From UBA1181 sp963648205 (GTDB taxonomy: Bacteria; Bacteroidota; Bacteroidia; Bacteroidales; Paludibacteraceae), in the NCBI GenBank assembly GCA_963648205.1, contig CAVJCT010000068.1, positions 1 through 64,000 on the forward strand: a stretch of DNA of 64,000 nt, written 5' to 3'. A program made the translations under genes and the position numbers. How positions within the stretch are numbered: the first letter of the stretch is position 1; every line of letters starts with the position of its first letter. Below are positions 62,836-64,000 of the stretch, one piece after another. Under the pieces are notes generated by a model. The model had not been told where the DNA came from and did no database searches. It saw only the letters and a list, made by a program, of their open reading frames with translations.

Positions 62836-64000
62836 ATGAAAACTATTCAAGATATTATTGCATCAGTTGACTCTTCTCTCGCTGTAGAGGAGAAACAATA
62901 CCCTACTATCAGCGTTTCGCCCGCTCAACTCCGCAAGGTGGCTGAGAAATTGAAGGCGGAAGGCTTCGATGTTTTGTTGAACCTCACGGGAGTCGACAAT
63001 AAGGAGAATATGGAAGTTGTCTATCATCTGACTTCCACCGTTGATAAATTCGCTTTCATGGTTTTGAAGGTCGTTACGCCTAACCGCGAGCAACTCGAGA
63101 TTCCAACCGTAAGCGACATTTGGGAATCAGCCAATCTGTACGAGCGTGAAGCATACGATTTCTTCGGATTCCGCTTCATCGACCACCCAGACATGCGTCG
63201 CATCTTCTTGCGCCACAACTGGAATGGCTACCCATTAAGAAAAGACTACGATGCGAACCCAGAACTCAACCCTGTTTCGGTAGAGAACGAATCTGTCGAG
63301 AACATGGAGGATTCGAAGACCATCACATTCGACAAGGATGGAAATTTGGTTACGAAGACAAACGAGTTGTTTGGCAAGCACGACTATGTAGTGAACATCG
63401 GTCCTCAGCACCCTGCCACCCACGGAGTTTTGCACCTTCGTGTATCGTTGGATGGTGAGATCGTCAAGAAAGTCGACCCTAACTTCGGATACATCCACCG
63501 TGGAATCGAGAAGATGTGTGAGACACGCACCTACCCTCAGATTTTACATTTGACAGAACGTCTCGACTACCTTTCAGGAGCGATCAACCGTCACGCTTTC
63601 TGCCTTTGTGTAGAGAATGCGATGGGAATCGAGGTTCCAAAGAGAGCGCAAGCCGTTCGTATCATCTTCGACGAGTTGACACGTATCGCATCTCACTTGT
63701 TAGGATGGGGATGTATGTGTATGGATATGGGATCTATCACCGCCTTCATCTACGGTATGCGTGATCGTGAGAAGATCATGGATATCTTCGAGGAGACAGG
63801 AGGAGGTCGTTTGATGGTGGGCTACAACGTCATCGGAGGAGTTGCCAACGAGGTAAGTCCGAAGTTTGTAGACCAAGTCAAGGAGTTCATTCCATACATG
63901 CGTAAGATGATCAAAGAGTATCATATTCTCTTCACCAACAACCCTATCGCAAAGGGACGTATGGAGAACATCGGATTCTTGACGAAGGAAAAAGCAGCAG
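62836..64000 (+). CDS. nuoCD: NADH-quinone oxidoreductase subunit C/D fusion (3' partial)
   Basis: ATG at 62836, open to the right edge (about 388 codons visible). The first about 150 residues are NuoC (ESANLYEREAYDFFGFRF and DDHPDMRRIFLR-like segment near 63180), and the rest is NuoD (VVNIGPQHPATHGVLHLRVS, then FGYIHRGIEKMCETRTY and NRHAFCLCVENAMGI). The fused C and D subunits in one frame are the Bacteroidota form. It forms the peripheral arm contacting quinone. Confidence 0.93.
   Translation, partial: MKTIQDIIASVDSSLAVEEKQYPTISVSPAQLRKVAEKLKAEGFDVLLNLTGVDNKENMEVVYHLTSTVDKFAFMVLKVVTPNREQLEIPTVSDIWESANLYEREAYDFFGFRFIDHPDMRRIFLRHNWNGYPLRKDYDANPELNPVSVENESVENMEDSKTITFDKDGNLVTKTNELFGKHDYVVNIGPQHPATHGVLHLRVSLDGEIVKKVDPNFGYIHRGIEKMCETRTYPQILHLTERLDYLSGAINRHAFCLCVENAMGIEVPKRAQAVRIIFDELTRIASHLLGWGCMCMDMGSITAFIYGMRDREKIMDIFEETGGGRLMVGYNVIGGVANEVSPKFVDQVKEFIPYMRKMIKEYHILFTNNPIAKGRMENIGFLTKEKAA

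Noticed and set aside
1..64000. CRISPR array, transposase or prophage
   Set aside because: No regularly spaced repeats, transposase motifs or phage structural genes were seen.

Overview
The window looks like a chromosome segment from a member of the Bacteroidota, most likely order Bacteroidales. The evidence is: many promoters with the Bacteroidota TTG / TAnnTTTG architecture instead of -35/-10 boxes; few Shine-Dalgarno sequences; a secreted protein with a type IX secretion C-terminal sorting domain; a fused nuoCD gene; a ribosomal protein S16 with a long Ala/Lys/Glu tail; and RecQ, DnaE and CCA-transferase of the lengths usual in that phylum. I cannot name the genus.

Layout. (1) Positions 1-10225, plus strand: a defence island. 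It holds an SNF2-type helicase cut by the left edge, a DUF4391 protein, a type III DNA methyltransferase (mod), a RhuM-family protein, a type III restriction subunit (res) and a small unknown protein. Inside mod, in another frame, lies a complete four-helix-bundle gene of the 23S-rRNA intervening-sequence type, bounded by imperfect inverted repeats. (2) 10238-20250: housekeeping genes, mostly minus strand (HAD phosphatase, cysS, trxA, DUF3108 protein, glycosyltransferase, LpxL-type acyltransferase, engB, holA), then plus-strand HsdR_N-like protein, recR and a membrane protein. (3) 20250-28498: pbpC, a toxin/ImmA-peptidase pair that looks inserted next to it, and a 1380-residue type IX secretion cargo. 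(4) 28547-43521: core information-processing genes (cca, an RsmF-like rRNA methyltransferase, dnaE, a THUMP-like methyltransferase, purU, recQ, clpX, clpP, tig). (5) 43624-43869: a tRNA-Tyr/tRNA-Gly unit with promoter and terminator. (6) 43945-52184: a tightly packed five-gene minus-strand operon preceded by a long structured RNA. (7) 52362-64000: ribH, a TPR protein, nadD, gmk, yicC, tsaB, rpsP, an inactive-looking NlpC/P60 protein, a small RHH protein, tadA, a TPR protein, a 500-base leader region, and the start of the NADH dehydrogenase operon (nuoA, nuoB, nuoCD cut by the right edge).

The most interesting system is region 6. In transcription order it encodes: a protein with a J-domain-like N-terminus (no HPD), TPR-like repeats and C-terminal membrane segments; a single-pass membrane protein whose cytosolic end resembles the C-terminal domain of the GrpE nucleotide exchange factor; an 828-residue Hsp70; a fusion of a protein-kinase fold lacking the catalytic Asp with a Cdc48/FtsH-like AAA+ ATPase; and a TerB-like protein. 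My reading is a membrane-tethered Hsp70 chaperone machine with its own J-like and GrpE-like partners, coupled to an AAA+ unfoldase and a pseudokinase. The fold similarities are read by eye; the functional model is inference.
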